The notes under the pieces: generated by a model | What the model was told of the DNA's origin: nothing | Databases searched by the model: none | The model's input: the letters and a program-made list of their open reading frames with translations, nothing else | Part shown: positions 1-8,032 of the stretch, piece after piece | Layout: every line of letters starts with the position of its first letter | Position numbering within the stretch: position 1 is the stretch's first letter | Virus record (IMG/VR): IMGVR_UViG_3300019458_000191 | Location: 25,914-89,913 of that record | Reading direction: 5' to 3' (one strand) | Length of the DNA stretch: 64,000 nt | Origin: a virus | Made by a program: the position numbers and the translations under genes

Positions 1-2
1 AA

Positions 3-536
3 CTACCCGATTCTCTACCAAATAAATTTCCATTGATTGTTTCTATGGTAAAGGATGACCTTATGTTGAAGCCCGGTGAGATTGCCGAGGAATACATAGA
101 TGTATCTATGATTAATCTGGAATACATTGAACCTCCTGTTGGTGCTAAACCTTGGGGTGGGGAAGTCAGAGAAGTTGTTCCTGAAGGATACTATAATTGC
201 AACGAAGAAAAGTATAACAAATACTTCGGTTTTGGTCTTTCTCCTTGGTCCGAAATCATCGATAATCCTATTTTCAATGAAACGAATTTGGATGACTATG
301 AAATTTTGGCAGAAATTTTATGGGAATTGACTTTTTACGGATGGACACAGAAACAACAAGAAAACTTTCGATCTGAACTGGATGATAGACTTGAAGAATC
401 AAAGAAAGAAATCCAAGAAGGAAAATGTACAAAACTTCCAAAACAAGAAGGTGATAAATATACCGTTGTAATTCCTGATTGCGTGGCCAAATCATTTTCA
501 CGAAAGATAAATAATTTAGCAGAAGGCGCCGATTAA
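3..536 (+). CDS. Hypothetical acidic phage protein, 5' end outside window
   Basis: The frame is open from the first bases of the window to the stop at 536, so the true start probably lies upstream; an internal TTG (33) or ATG (45) could also be used. About 178 residues are visible. It is acidic, with a conserved-looking K-P-W-G-G motif near residue 50 followed by V-P-E-G-Y-Y, then a lysine/glutamate-rich helical C-terminal part. I recall related proteins of unknown function in phages and Bacteroidetes, but do not assign a function. It sits 4 bases upstream of the DHFR gene and is probably co-transcribed with it. Confidence 0.7.
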   Translation, partial: LPDSLPNKFPLIVSMVKDDLMLKPGEIAEEYIDVSMINLEYIEPPVGAKPWGGEVREVVPEGYYNCNEEKYNKYFGFGLSPWSEIIDNPIFNETNLDDYEILAEILWELTFYGWTQKQQENFRSELDDRLEESKKEIQEGKCTKLPKQEGDKYTVVIPDCVAKSFSRKINNLAEGAD

Positions 537-540
537 AATT

Positions 541-1167
541 ATGAAAGCAATAGCCGCAATGACATTGGATAGAGCCATTGGACACGATGGAAAATTGCCT
601 TGGCCAACATTAAAAGAAGATTTTCATTTCTTTAAAGGAATGACCAAAGGAAAGAAATTAGTGATGGGATCAAGGACATATAATTCTCTTCCTCAACCAT
701 TCTTAAAAGATAGAGAAATATACTCTATATCACGTAATAGAGTTCATGAATACACATCTGAATATCCTAATGCAAATTGTAAAGTTCATCACAAATCTTT
801 TCGTGATGATATTCCAAAGAACTTTCCTTTACAAGGCGAAGATGTATGGTTATGTGGCGGTGCAGAAATGTATAGAACATTTCTTCCATTGTGTAGTGAT
901 TTATATTTAACAATTGTGTTAGACCCATACGAAGGGGATGTATTCATGCCGGAATTTGATCATCTATTTTCGGAACAAAGATTAATTAAGGAATATAGAG
1001 ATATGTGGATAGTCCACTATTGGAATAGAACCTCATTGGTTCGTGAAACATATAGAGATGGATTCGATGCAAAATTAATAGGAAAGGTGGTTCAAAATCC
1101 AAATGAGAATCCGTCTTTAAGAAATGAATGGGATTTAGGATACAATAATGCACCGACGTTATTATGA
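541..1167 (+). CDS. Dihydrofolate reductase
   Basis: Reduces dihydrofolate to tetrahydrofolate with NADPH, regenerating the folate used by the thymidylate synthase encoded 370 bases downstream. The N-terminus shows the DHFR signature: A-I-G at 12-14, L-P-W at 19-21, an acidic residue (D27) at the position of the catalytic Asp, M-G-S-R-T at 42-46, and the C-G-G-A-E-M-Y cofactor loop. At 208 residues it is about 45 longer than the usual 160; the extra C-terminal tail (after about residue 160) has no recognised motif. Its stop overlaps the next start (ATGA), as expected in a translationally coupled operon. Call is firm for the catalytic domain; the tail is unexplained. Confidence 0.93.
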   Translation: MKAIAAMTLDRAIGHDGKLPWPTLKEDFHFFKGMTKGKKLVMGSRTYNSLPQPFLKDREIYSISRNRVHEYTSEYPNANCKVHHKSFRDDIPKNFPLQGEDVWLCGGAEMYRTFLPLCSDLYLTIVLDPYEGDVFMPEFDHLFSEQRLIKEYRDMWIVHYWNRTSLVRETYRDGFDAKLIGKVVQNPNENPSLRNEWDLGYNNAPTLL

Positions 1168-1529
1168 CCGACTTTCCCATAACAAATGAAGAGTTTGAGG
1201 CCCATCCTTGGAAAACAACCGAAATAGGAGAATACAAAGTTGATTACTATATATTACATACTTTTACTGATAGCAATTTGTATATCCGTATCACTCTTAA
1301 AGACCCTTCTTTTCATTCTTTCAGCCAGTCGGAAGCCATGGCAGAAGTTTTCAAAGTTAAAAATTATTTGTGTAATGAAGGATTTTTGGATGAAGAGATG
1401 GAAGGAACTAATTTTCCCGACGCCAATATAATAATTTATTCTATATTTGTTTATACAAAGAATAACGTCATAAAAGAAAATGTGTGGGATAAATTTTATG
1501 ATTGGTTAAAGAAAAAACTTTACGAATAA
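1164..1529 (+). CDS. Hypothetical protein between DHFR and thymidylate synthase
   Basis: A 121-residue soluble protein starting at an ATG that overlaps the DHFR stop codon by four bases. It has aromatic and acidic residues throughout, a predicted mixed alpha/beta character, and ends with a basic K-K-K-L tail. No motif or family is recognised. Its position, coupled to DHFR and followed within six bases by thymidylate synthase, says it is expressed with the folate/dTMP genes, but gives no function. Confidence 0.75.
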   Translation: MTDFPITNEEFEAHPWKTTEIGEYKVDYYILHTFTDSNLYIRITLKDPSFHSFSQSEAMAEVFKVKNYLCNEGFLDEEMEGTNFPDANIIIYSIFVYTKNNVIKENVWDKFYDWLKKKLYE

Positions 1530-1534
1530 AAAAG

Positions 1535-2620
1535 ATGAATATGAATAAAGTCGATGCAGAATATAATAGATTGGTAGAATTGGTTTTAAACGAAGGTAAA
1601 TTAAAGAAAAATAGAACGGGTATTGATACCATAGGTGTATTTGGTGCTCAATCTAAGTTTGATATTAATCTGGATGCATTTCCAATATTGACCACCAAAA
1701 AAGTATTCTTTAAAGGAATCGTTCATGAACTTTTATGGTTCATTAGTGGTGATAATAACATAAAATATTTAGTGGATAATAACGTTCACATTTGGGATGA
1801 ATGGGCATACGTAAAATTCCAAAAAGATAGTTGGTTGGGAAACAAGGAATATAGACATGAATTTCAAACTCAAGAAAAATTCATTCAGCGAATAAAGGAT
1901 TTGGATAAAGATGATTGGTTTGTTAAAAAATTCGGAGACTTAGGCGTGGGAACATACGGTGGAATGTGGAGAGATTTTCCTTATAGTGATTATTTTCAAG
2001 GAGCAGACTTGTCAGTTGAACTAGAATCAAGAGGCATAGACCAATTACAAAAAGTATTAAACAGTCTAAAATATAATCCGGATGATAGAAGAATGATTGT
2101 CAATTCGTGGCACCCATATTGGGTGGATAAATGTGCGTTGCCTCCGTGTCATTGTTTATTTCATTTTAATACAGAAGAATTGACTCACCAAGAAATGATA
2201 GATGAAGCCTTAAAGATATACATTAATGGTGACAAAGAATACCTCAACGGGTTATCATACAAACAATGTATCGATGATGCTTATATTCCTAAAAGAAGAT
2301 TGAATTGTTTGCTATATCAACGTTCGGCTGACTTGGGTTTAGGTATTCCTTTTAATATCACTTCTTATTGTTTATTGACAGCGATGATTGCTCACTGTGT
2401 AAGAATGGTGTCAGGAACATTTACACATACGTATGGAGACTTACATATTTATAAAAATCATATACCTTTTCTTTCTAAACAGATAACCAATTCTGGATAT
2501 GATTTACCACGTTTACGTATAAACACCAGCAGAAGAAATTTATTTGACTTGGTTTATGAAGACATTCAATTGGAAAATTATGTTTCTCAACCAACAATAA
2601 AGATGGACATCGCAGTATAA
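1535..2620 (+). CDS. thyA: Thymidylate synthase (folate-dependent, ThyA type)
   Basis: Methylates dUMP to dTMP using methylene-tetrahydrofolate; works with the upstream DHFR to supply dTTP. The open frame extends up to a TTG at 1502, but that would overlap the upstream gene; ATG 1535 gives 361 residues (a second ATG lies at 1541). Family features: R-x-G near residues 26-29, H-E-L-L-W-F near 64-69, paired arginines near 186-187, catalytic Cys at about 205 in P-P-C-H, and the R-S-A-D-L-G-L-G-I-P-F-N dUMP-binding segment followed by H-T-Y-G-D-L-H-I-Y. Bacterial ThyA is about 264 residues; the extra length is mostly an insertion around residues 100-150 and another near 215-250, as in the longer lactobacillus-type enzymes. 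Confidence 0.95.
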   Translation: MNMNKVDAEYNRLVELVLNEGKLKKNRTGIDTIGVFGAQSKFDINLDAFPILTTKKVFFKGIVHELLWFISGDNNIKYLVDNNVHIWDEWAYVKFQKDSWLGNKEYRHEFQTQEKFIQRIKDLDKDDWFVKKFGDLGVGTYGGMWRDFPYSDYFQGADLSVELESRGIDQLQKVLNSLKYNPDDRRMIVNSWHPYWVDKCALPPCHCLFHFNTEELTHQEMIDEALKIYINGDKEYLNGLSYKQCIDDAYIPKRRLNCLLYQRSADLGLGIPFNITSYCLLTAMIAHCVRMVSGTFTHTYGDLHIYKNHIPFLSKQITNSGYDLPRLRINTSRRNLFDLVYEDIQLENYVSQPTIKMDIAV

Positions 2621-2696
2621 ATAAGTGTAATTAATAAAAACAAAATACGTGGTTGTGGAACCCCGTAGATACTTATTATTAATGGAGTCGGCAAAT

Positions 2697-3830
2697 ATGA
2701 AAAAAATGAAAAAAGACCTCTTCAAATGCTTAAATAAGTTTAAGACCTTCTTACATCCCCTTCTCAAAAAAACCGAACGATACGAAAGACAAATAGTTGC
2801 ATCCCTTCTTATTTTAGTTTTGTCTCTATCTTATCTTTTCTTCTTTGGTGAACCAATGCCTTCCAAAAAATCCGTATTAAAAAAATTAGATAATGTAACA
2901 GTTTTAGTGGAAGTAAAAGGCGGAAGCGGAACAGGAACTTTATTTTCAAGAAAGGATGATAAAGGAAATTTAGTACATTTTGTTTGGACATCAGGTCACG
3001 TTATTGATGATGCAATGATTGGTCCTGATGAAAATATGAACGTTTCATTCTCTGACATTAAAATATCAAAGATGAATTTAGTAGGTGATGCAATGTTAGA
3101 GAAAATTTCTTACTCAGCCAAAGTAATAAAGTTTAGTGGAATAAAAGGCGACGATTTGGCTTTATTGGAATTAGTCGATAAAAATATATTTGTAGAAGAT
3201 GACAGTGTGGAATTTGCTTCTCCGATTTTAGTTGTTCCGGGAACATCTTTATATCATGTAGGATGTATGTATGGTTCTTCTGGATACAATTCCGTATCAG
3301 AAGGAATGTTAGCAAATAATGGTAGAATGATATACGGAAAAGTTTTTGACCAATCATCAACAACTGTTTTTCCGGGTTCATCGGGCGGCGGCATATTCAA
3401 TGAACGTGGTGAATATGTTGGAATGATTACAATGATGCGTGAAGCCAATATGAATTATTTTATTCCCGTTCGTAGAATGATGGTTTGGGCTCAAGATAAT
3501 CATTTGGAATGGGCGTTGAATAGAGACATTAGAATGCCGCGGGAGTGGGTAAGGCACAATCAAATGAAAGACGCTGAATTGGATTCCGAGTTAGAAAGAT
3601 TTCAATATTTTTCATTTAAACAGTGGAAAAAACAGCAAGATAAACAAAAAGATTTATCAGATCAAATTTCTAAATTAAAAGAAAATTTGGACTCCTTGAG
3701 AAAGGAATTAGGAAGAACGAATATCATTCATCAAGCTAAACCTACAAATTCCGTTCCATCTTTGAGATTCCATTTTTTTGGTCCTAACGATGAAGAAGAG
3801 GATAGTGATTACGACTGTGGCAGACATTGA
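2697..3830 (+). CDS. Membrane-anchored trypsin-like serine protease
   Basis: A 377-residue protein with a short basic N-terminus, one membrane segment at about residues 34-51 and a chymotrypsin-fold protease domain after it. The catalytic triad can be read: His101 in T-S-G-H-V, Asp153 before L-A-L-L, and Ser229 in G-S-S-G-G. A coiled-coil region follows (about 290-340) and the C-terminus is very acidic and ends with C-G-R-H. I chose ATG 2697 because a GGAG lies nine bases before it (2684-2687); frames open further upstream to GTG 2649 have no ribosome site. The target of cleavage is unknown; orientation (protease outside or inside) cannot be told. It is followed by a strong terminator, so it closes the first transcription unit. 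Confidence 0.85.
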   Translation: MKKMKKDLFKCLNKFKTFLHPLLKKTERYERQIVASLLILVLSLSYLFFFGEPMPSKKSVLKKLDNVTVLVEVKGGSGTGTLFSRKDDKGNLVHFVWTSGHVIDDAMIGPDENMNVSFSDIKISKMNLVGDAMLEKISYSAKVIKFSGIKGDDLALLELVDKNIFVEDDSVEFASPILVVPGTSLYHVGCMYGSSGYNSVSEGMLANNGRMIYGKVFDQSSTTVFPGSSGGGIFNERGEYVGMITMMREANMNYFIPVRRMMVWAQDNHLEWALNRDIRMPREWVRHNQMKDAELDSELERFQYFSFKQWKKQQDKQKDLSDQISKLKENLDSLRKELGRTNIIHQAKPTNSVPSLRFHFFGPNDEEEDSDYDCGRH

Positions 3831-3859
3831 TTTTTAGAATCTAACTAATAAATACCTCA

Positions 3860-3890
3860 CCCCCGTAGAATGGATTTCTACGGGGGTTTT
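3860..3890 (+). terminator. Intrinsic terminator after the protease gene
   Basis: A perfect 11-bp stem (3860-3870 with 3876-3886) has a five-base loop and is followed by TTTT-G-TTT. It separates the protease transcript from the promoter that starts three bases further on. Confidence 0.92.
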
Positions 3891-3892
3891 GT

Positions 3893-3921
3893 TTGACAGT
3901 GAATAGAGAGTATGTTATATT
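3893..3921 (+). promoter_or_regulatory. Sigma-70-type promoter directly before the Pth2-like gene
   Basis: TTGACA at 3893-3898, a 17-bp spacer, and TATATT at 3916-3921 preceded by TGT (an extended -10). The start codon of the next gene is at 3928, only six bases after the -10, which is where transcription itself should begin; no ribosome-binding site can fit in the transcript. Confidence 0.85.
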
Positions 3922-3927
3922 ACAATC

Positions 3928-4380
3928 ATGAACGATTACGTACTTTACATTTTAATGAGGAACGACCTTCCTAGTATGAATGTGGGTAGAGCCGCAGCAC
4001 AAGCATCTCACGCGTCTAATGCCTTTATTCATTCTTTTGGTAAACGAAATGATGTCAAAAAGTGGCAAAAACAAACATCACAAGGATTCGGAACGGCTAT
4101 CGTATTGTCAGCCGACAAAAAAACAATTCAATTCACCATAGATAATATTAATAAATGCAAAGATTGTCCGATTTCTTGGGTCACTGACCCTGAATACGGT
4201 ATGCCTGTAACAAAAGAAATATGGGAACATATTTCAATAGAATTACAGTCTGCTCAGCCCGTTGTTAAAGAAGATGGAATGGTGGTTTGGTTTAGAAAAG
4301 AAGATACTTGTGCATATATCTTTGGTAGTAAAGAAGACCTATTACCATTCTTAGGAGAACTACCATTATGGCCAAATTAA
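3928..4380 (+). CDS. Pth2-like (peptidyl-tRNA hydrolase II family) protein
   Basis: 150 residues. The N-terminus matches the Pth2 pattern: Y-I-L-M-R-N-D-L, then G-R-A-A-A-Q-A-S-H-A at about 20-29, the conserved segment that carries the catalytic His and Gln/Ala helix in this family. Pth2 enzymes cleave the ester bond of peptidyl-tRNA and recycle tRNA; some family members with this fold act on other substrates, and the C-terminal half here is divergent, so the activity is inferred from the N-terminal motif only. It is the first gene of a new transcription unit and appears to be made from a leaderless mRNA. Its end overlaps the next gene by 13 bases. Confidence 0.68.
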   Translation: MNDYVLYILMRNDLPSMNVGRAAAQASHASNAFIHSFGKRNDVKKWQKQTSQGFGTAIVLSADKKTIQFTIDNINKCKDCPISWVTDPEYGMPVTKEIWEHISIELQSAQPVVKEDGMVVWFRKEDTCAYIFGSKEDLLPFLGELPLWPN

Positions 4381-4586
4381 AGAATTTTCTAATTCTTTTG
4401 TTTTTCAATTACTATACAATAGGAATAGCATTCCTAATATTTATTTTTGTTGCTATAAAAACAGGAAAACATATAAATTACAATCTCTTTTATTCCTCAC
4501 ATGTTGAGGAAAGGGTAAAACCGTTAGAAAAAAGAATAGAAAGATTAGAGTCGTTGATGACAAATGGGCCAATTCGATTACAATAA
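4368..4586 (+). CDS. Small membrane protein with coiled-coil tail
   Basis: 72 residues: basic start, one long hydrophobic segment at about residues 6-30, then a charged helical stretch with heptad-like spacing (about 45-66). It overlaps both neighbours (13 bases upstream, 23 downstream). No family recognised. The layout, inner-membrane anchor plus short cytoplasmic or periplasmic coiled coil, is common among small phage proteins that modify host membranes, but that role is only a guess. Confidence 0.65.
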   Translation: MAKLKNFLILLFFNYYTIGIAFLIFIFVAIKTGKHINYNLFYSSHVEERVKPLEKRIERLESLMTNGPIRLQ

Positions 4587-5007
4587 AAAAAGATACTGGT
4601 ATCATTTATCCTACAATTTTTCTACGCCAGAAATCGAAATCTTTCCTTGGGATAATTGGAGGCGCCGGGCAGGCTCAGAACCAAGTGGCAATCGTCTTTG
4701 TGTTTGTCCTTCTGTGGCCCATTGTTTAACGGCTTTACCACATAGACCACTTTATCATATTTATCGAACATTCTCCAAAATAATTGCAGAAGAACCAGAA
4801 GGAGTTTATGATTCTGAAGTAACTAAAGAAGCATGGATTGTTAAAAAAATAAAACTCAAAAAAATAGGTTTTATAGATTTGGATAAAATTTCAGAAGAGT
4901 TAGGATGGCGACCAATAGAAGCTGCAGTGGTTCCAAGAATCGATTGGTCCAGACGAGCATTAAAAGAATGGAATCAAATAAGCAATTTATATATGGATGT
5001 ATGTTAG
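4564..5007 (+). CDS. Conserved phage protein of unknown function
   Basis: 147 residues, starting with a Tyr-rich segment (Y-W-Y-H-L-S-Y) and then R-L-C-V-C-P-S-V-A-H-C-L-T-A-L. I recall a widespread family of small phage proteins with a similar R-I-C-V-s-x-s-I-x-x-C-L-x-A motif, which leads me to trust the gene, but no biochemical function is known to me. Three cysteines and one histidine are close together (about 46-55) and might bind metal. It overlaps the coding sequences on both sides. Confidence 0.7.
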   Translation: MGQFDYNKKRYWYHLSYNFSTPEIEIFPWDNWRRRAGSEPSGNRLCVCPSVAHCLTALPHRPLYHIYRTFSKIIAEEPEGVYDSEVTKEAWIVKKIKLKKIGFIDLDKISEELGWRPIEAAVVPRIDWSRRALKEWNQISNLYMDVC

Positions 5008-5207
5008 ACCCAAACCACAAATTATTAAAATTATTTAGAGACGGTAGAAATGGATTTTTCTTTCTAATCGGAAGTATGTTATTGGCTAGGTTTACTTTTC
5101 TTGTCGGTATCTTACCTGACATTAAATGGATGATACTGTGGGATTTAATTACCTACTTGACTTCTTTTATTTGGGGTGTATATTTAGTCCTTAGAACAAT
5201 TAAATGA
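5001..5207 (+). CDS. Small two-helix membrane protein
   Basis: 68 residues from ATG 5001, which overlaps the previous stop by seven bases (ATGTTAG). Two hydrophobic segments (about 18-33 and 38-62) separated by a short polar turn. A frame open further upstream would overlap the preceding gene by 100 bases, so I prefer the late start. No family recognised. It is coupled to the DNA ligase gene by an ATGA overlap. Confidence 0.65.
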   Translation: MLDPNHKLLKLFRDGRNGFFFLIGSMLLARFTFLVGILPDIKWMILWDLITYLTSFIWGVYLVLRTIK

Positions 5208-6358
5208 ACGTTATGAAACAACTCCCTACTCTATTTGCCCGTGGAAACAATGGTAAAGTTCTTGAATGGTCCGTAGAAGTTCAAGGTAACAAATACCGAT
5301 TTATTACTGGTGCACAGGGATTTAAGCAAGTTACTTCTGAATGGTCTGTAGCAGAACCAAAGAATGTTGGCCGAACGAACGCAACCACTGCCGAAGAACA
5401 AGCCTTTTCTGAAGCTAAATCTCATTGGGAAAAGAAAATCAAGAGAAATGGATATTGGGAAAACATTGGCGATATCGACAAGACTACTTTTGTTGAACCG
5501 ATGTTGGCTAAAAACTTAAAAGATAGAATTGATAAGATTGATTGGAATGAAGGTGTTCTGGTACAGAACAAGTTTAATGGATTTCGGTGTGTAGCAACTT
5601 TTGATGGAGAAAATGTAGTATTAAAATCAAGGAAAGGAGAATTATACGTTTCTGTACCTCATATTAATATCGATCTAAAAAAGTTTTTTGAAACATATCC
5701 TGACGCAATACTGGACGGAGAATTGTTTAATAACGATTTGAGACAAAATTTAAATGAAATATCTAAACTTGTTCGTAAAACTAAAAACATTACGGATGAA
5801 GATTTACTACGAAGTGAAAAATTAGTTAGATTTTTTGTTTATGATGGATACAATATGACAAGTGACTTGGGACCAGAAGTCGGTTATATTATTAGAAAAC
5901 AATGGATAGATGATGTTCTCCCAAAATTTTCTAAATTTTATCATCCCGTTAAAACCTTAATAGCTCACTCAATAAATGAAGTAGATTCTATTTTTGGAGA
6001 ATATGTAAAGGATTGTCAAGAAGGTGTTATTGTCAGAATTCCGAATTCTTCTTATGAGAATAAACGTTCATCATCCTTGCTCAAATATAAACCCATCGAC
6101 GATGCTGAAGCCACCATTATTGATATTAAAGAAGGAACGGGAAATTGGTCCGGAACAGGAAAAATAATTACACTTCAATGGGAAGGAAAGTCATTTGATG
6201 CGACGTTTAAAGGAACGTATGAAGAAGGCGTCGAGTTTTTGAAAAATAAAAAGAAGTGGATAGGTAAAGAAGTAAAATTCATTTACAATTCTCTTACTGG
6301 TTTGGGAATACCTAACTATGCGAGGGTGGATATTAATAATTGCACTCCTGAAAAGTAA
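5204..6358 (+). CDS. ATP-dependent DNA ligase with N-terminal WGR-like domain
   Basis: 384 residues. Residues 1-80 look like a WGR domain (L-F-A-R-G start and aromatic pattern), a nucleic-acid-binding module. The nucleotidyltransferase core begins near 95: the adenylated lysine is K123 in Q-N-K-F-N-G (a K-x-N-G variant of K-x-D-G), motif III is I-L-D-G-E-L at 169-174, motif IV E-G-V-I-V-R at 273-278, and motif V L-L-K-Y-K-P at 292-297. An OB-fold domain follows. It would seal nicks during phage replication. WGR-ligase fusions with K-x-N-G occur in large phages and some viruses. It is the last gene of a tightly overlapping run from 3928. Confidence 0.92.
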   Translation: MNVMKQLPTLFARGNNGKVLEWSVEVQGNKYRFITGAQGFKQVTSEWSVAEPKNVGRTNATTAEEQAFSEAKSHWEKKIKRNGYWENIGDIDKTTFVEPMLAKNLKDRIDKIDWNEGVLVQNKFNGFRCVATFDGENVVLKSRKGELYVSVPHINIDLKKFFETYPDAILDGELFNNDLRQNLNEISKLVRKTKNITDEDLLRSEKLVRFFVYDGYNMTSDLGPEVGYIIRKQWIDDVLPKFSKFYHPVKTLIAHSINEVDSIFGEYVKDCQEGVIVRIPNSSYENKRSSSLLKYKPIDDAEATIIDIKEGTGNWSGTGKIITLQWEGKSFDATFKGTYEEGVEFLKNKKKWIGKEVKFIYNSLTGLGIPNYARVDINNCTPEK

Positions 6359-6367
6359 TTGGTTATA

Positions 6368-6433
6368 ATGAATTTAATCCCTTGTCTTTCAAACATCTAC
6401 GCTTGGAGAGAATGGAATAAATTTAAAGATTGA
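6368..6433 (+). CDS. Possible 21-residue micropeptide
   Basis: An ATG-started frame in the 129-base gap after the ligase gives 21 residues with three Trp/Tyr and a charged end; its stop codon overlaps the -35 box of the next promoter. There is no clear ribosome site. It may be a chance frame; reported because nothing else fills this gap. Confidence 0.22.
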   Translation: MNLIPCLSNIYAWREWNKFKD

Positions 6434-6457
6434 CATTTTACTGTTTTGTGGTAATTT
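6430..6457 (+). promoter_or_regulatory. Sigma-70-type promoter for the DEDD exonuclease operon
   Basis: TTGACA at 6430-6435, 16-bp spacer, TAATTT at 6452-6457 with TGG in front (extended -10). Expected start near 6464, leaving a leader of about 24 bases with a weak A-G-A-G ribosome site before ATG 6488. Confidence 0.65.
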
Positions 6458-6487
6458 TCATTTGAGAGATTTTATCCAAAAGAGTTT

Positions 6488-7120
6488 ATGTATATTGCTT
6501 TAGACAACGAAATGGGTGGAGTAACCTTAGATTACTCGTTACTAACAACTTATCTAGTTGTTTTAGATGAAAATTTAAACAAAGTAGATGAATTGGAACT
6601 GGCCTTAAAACCCAACGACGGTATCTATCGTGTTTGTGGACGTGCAATGGAAGTTAATAAAATTGATTTGAAAGAACACGACAAAGTTGCCATCTACTAC
6701 AAAGAAGCTGGTAGCCTACTGTATCAATTTTTAAATAAAAATGCCTCGACCTCTCGAATTCCTTTGGTTCCCGGTGTAGGAAAAATTAATCGATTGACTC
6801 CAATCGGTCATGGGATTTATGGAGATATTGCATTCTTGACTCACTATCTAATGAAAGAAGAAACTTGGGAAACATTCGTTTCTTATAGAAAATTAGATAC
6901 CCAAGCTGTGGCACAATTTTTGAAAGCTTGTGGAAAAATTCCTGATACGGTGTCTGGAAGTTTGGAATCTTTAGCAAAACATTTTGAAATAATTACTGAA
7001 GGAGCCAATGGAAATGTTTCTTATGTCGGTCTATATGATTGTATCGTTAGTTTACATAATGCCAAAGTAGATACTATGTTAACGGTTGAAGTGTTCAAGA
7101 AAATGAAGGAACTTATTTAA
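6488..7120 (+). CDS. DnaQ-like 3'-5' exonuclease (DEDDh)
   Basis: 210 residues. The four acidic residues of the DEDD family can be placed: D6 and E8 in D-N-E-M-G-G, D113 in G-H-G-I-Y-G-D, and D195 after H190 (the DEDDh histidine) near the C-terminus, with D137 in the R-K-L-D-T-Q helix. The fold is that of RNase T and DnaQ epsilon; it likely trims DNA or RNA 3' ends in phage replication or nucleotide recycling. The polymerase in this window has its own exonuclease domain, so this is probably not its proofreading subunit. The stop overlaps the next start (TAATG). Confidence 0.82.
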   Translation: MYIALDNEMGGVTLDYSLLTTYLVVLDENLNKVDELELALKPNDGIYRVCGRAMEVNKIDLKEHDKVAIYYKEAGSLLYQFLNKNASTSRIPLVPGVGKINRLTPIGHGIYGDIAFLTHYLMKEETWETFVSYRKLDTQAVAQFLKACGKIPDTVSGSLESLAKHFEIITEGANGNVSYVGLYDCIVSLHNAKVDTMLTVEVFKKMKELI

Positions 7121-7794
7121 TGATTAATACATTAAAAATTAAGGAAACAGAAGACAGAAAAGTTTATGTATCTTCGGATACTCACTTTAATCACGATCGA
7201 GAATTTATTTGGGGAGTCCGGGGATATATAAACAACCAAGACCATACTGATTCTATCATAAATGACATAAATTCTTTGGTTAGACCACAAGATGTTCTAA
7301 TTCATTGTGGAGATTTTTGTTTAAATACAACACGAGAAATGCTAGATTCTGTATTGGATAGAATCCACTGTCAGACAATTTATTATATTTGGGGAAATCA
7401 TAATAATCCTCTTCAAAAAGTTTACAATGAATTGTGTGTTAAATTATTGCCTCAATGTGAATCGGATTTTCCAATCACGGAAATTTATCCGTTAAGATAT
7501 AAAAATCTAGTTTTTGTTGGAAATTATCTTGAAGCCTTTATCAATGGTAGAGCATACGTTTTTTGTCATTATCCAATTTACGTATGGAATAATGTGAAAG
7601 ATGGAGTAATTCATTGTTGTGGACATTCTCATTACACTCTTCCATTGTCTCAGGCCGAAGATTTAACAGCGAAAATTTTAGATGTTGGTTGGGATGGTTT
7701 TAAACAACCATACTCTCCGAAGGAAATTCTCGCCATTTGTGAAAAAAAGGGATTACAAAAGGTTGACCACCATAAATTCAAAAATAAGGTTTAA
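7120..7794 (+). CDS. Calcineurin-like metallophosphoesterase
   Basis: 224 residues with the ordered metal-binding blocks of the superfamily: D20-x-H22 near the N-terminus, G-D at 64-65, G-N-H at 92-94, an F-C-H-Y-P block near 148, and G-H-S-H near 172. It follows the exonuclease with a one-base overlap. Phage relatives are often annotated as phosphoesterases; substrates may be nucleic acid ends, cyclic or 5' nucleotides, or phosphoproteins. Nothing here decides among them. Confidence 0.85.
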   Translation: MINTLKIKETEDRKVYVSSDTHFNHDREFIWGVRGYINNQDHTDSIINDINSLVRPQDVLIHCGDFCLNTTREMLDSVLDRIHCQTIYYIWGNHNNPLQKVYNELCVKLLPQCESDFPITEIYPLRYKNLVFVGNYLEAFINGRAYVFCHYPIYVWNNVKDGVIHCCGHSHYTLPLSQAEDLTAKILDVGWDGFKQPYSPKEILAICEKKGLQKVDHHKFKNKV

Positions 7795-7797
7795 TAT

Positions 7798-8028
7798 ATG
7801 ACTACAAATACAACATTTGAACAAACTTGTTTGTCCGCAGCAGAAGAAATTACTAAATTATTAGACGTATTGGGATTTACTTCTGATGAATCACATACTG
7901 ATGTAAAAGAAAGAATTGCTGAAATCATCAGTCGTAATGTTCAATTAGATTCCGTTACATCTCTTGAACAATCTTCTTTGTCTGTAGAAGAACGTTCTCC
8001 GTTGTTAAAAGACGAAGTGCCATTTTAA
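7798..8028 (+). CDS. Small acidic hypothetical protein
   Basis: 76 residues, acidic, predicted helical, rich in Ser/Thr/Glu. No motif or family recognised. Sits three bases after the phosphoesterase and four before the P-loop protein, so it is almost certainly translated as part of that operon. Possible inhibitor or adaptor, purely speculative. Confidence 0.6.
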   Translation: MTTNTTFEQTCLSAAEEITKLLDVLGFTSDESHTDVKERIAEIISRNVQLDSVTSLEQSSLSVEERSPLLKDEVPF

Positions 8029-8032
8029 ATCA

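Noticed and set aside
2649-2696. Upstream GTG start for the trypsin-like protease
   Set aside because: No ribosome site; ATG 2697 has GGAG at ideal distance and gives a normal signal-anchor.
2614-3854. TATAAATA-like strings at 2616 and 3847 as T4 late promoters
   Set aside because: They lie at gene ends, are followed by a terminator or have no gene at the right distance, and are expected in AT-rich DNA.
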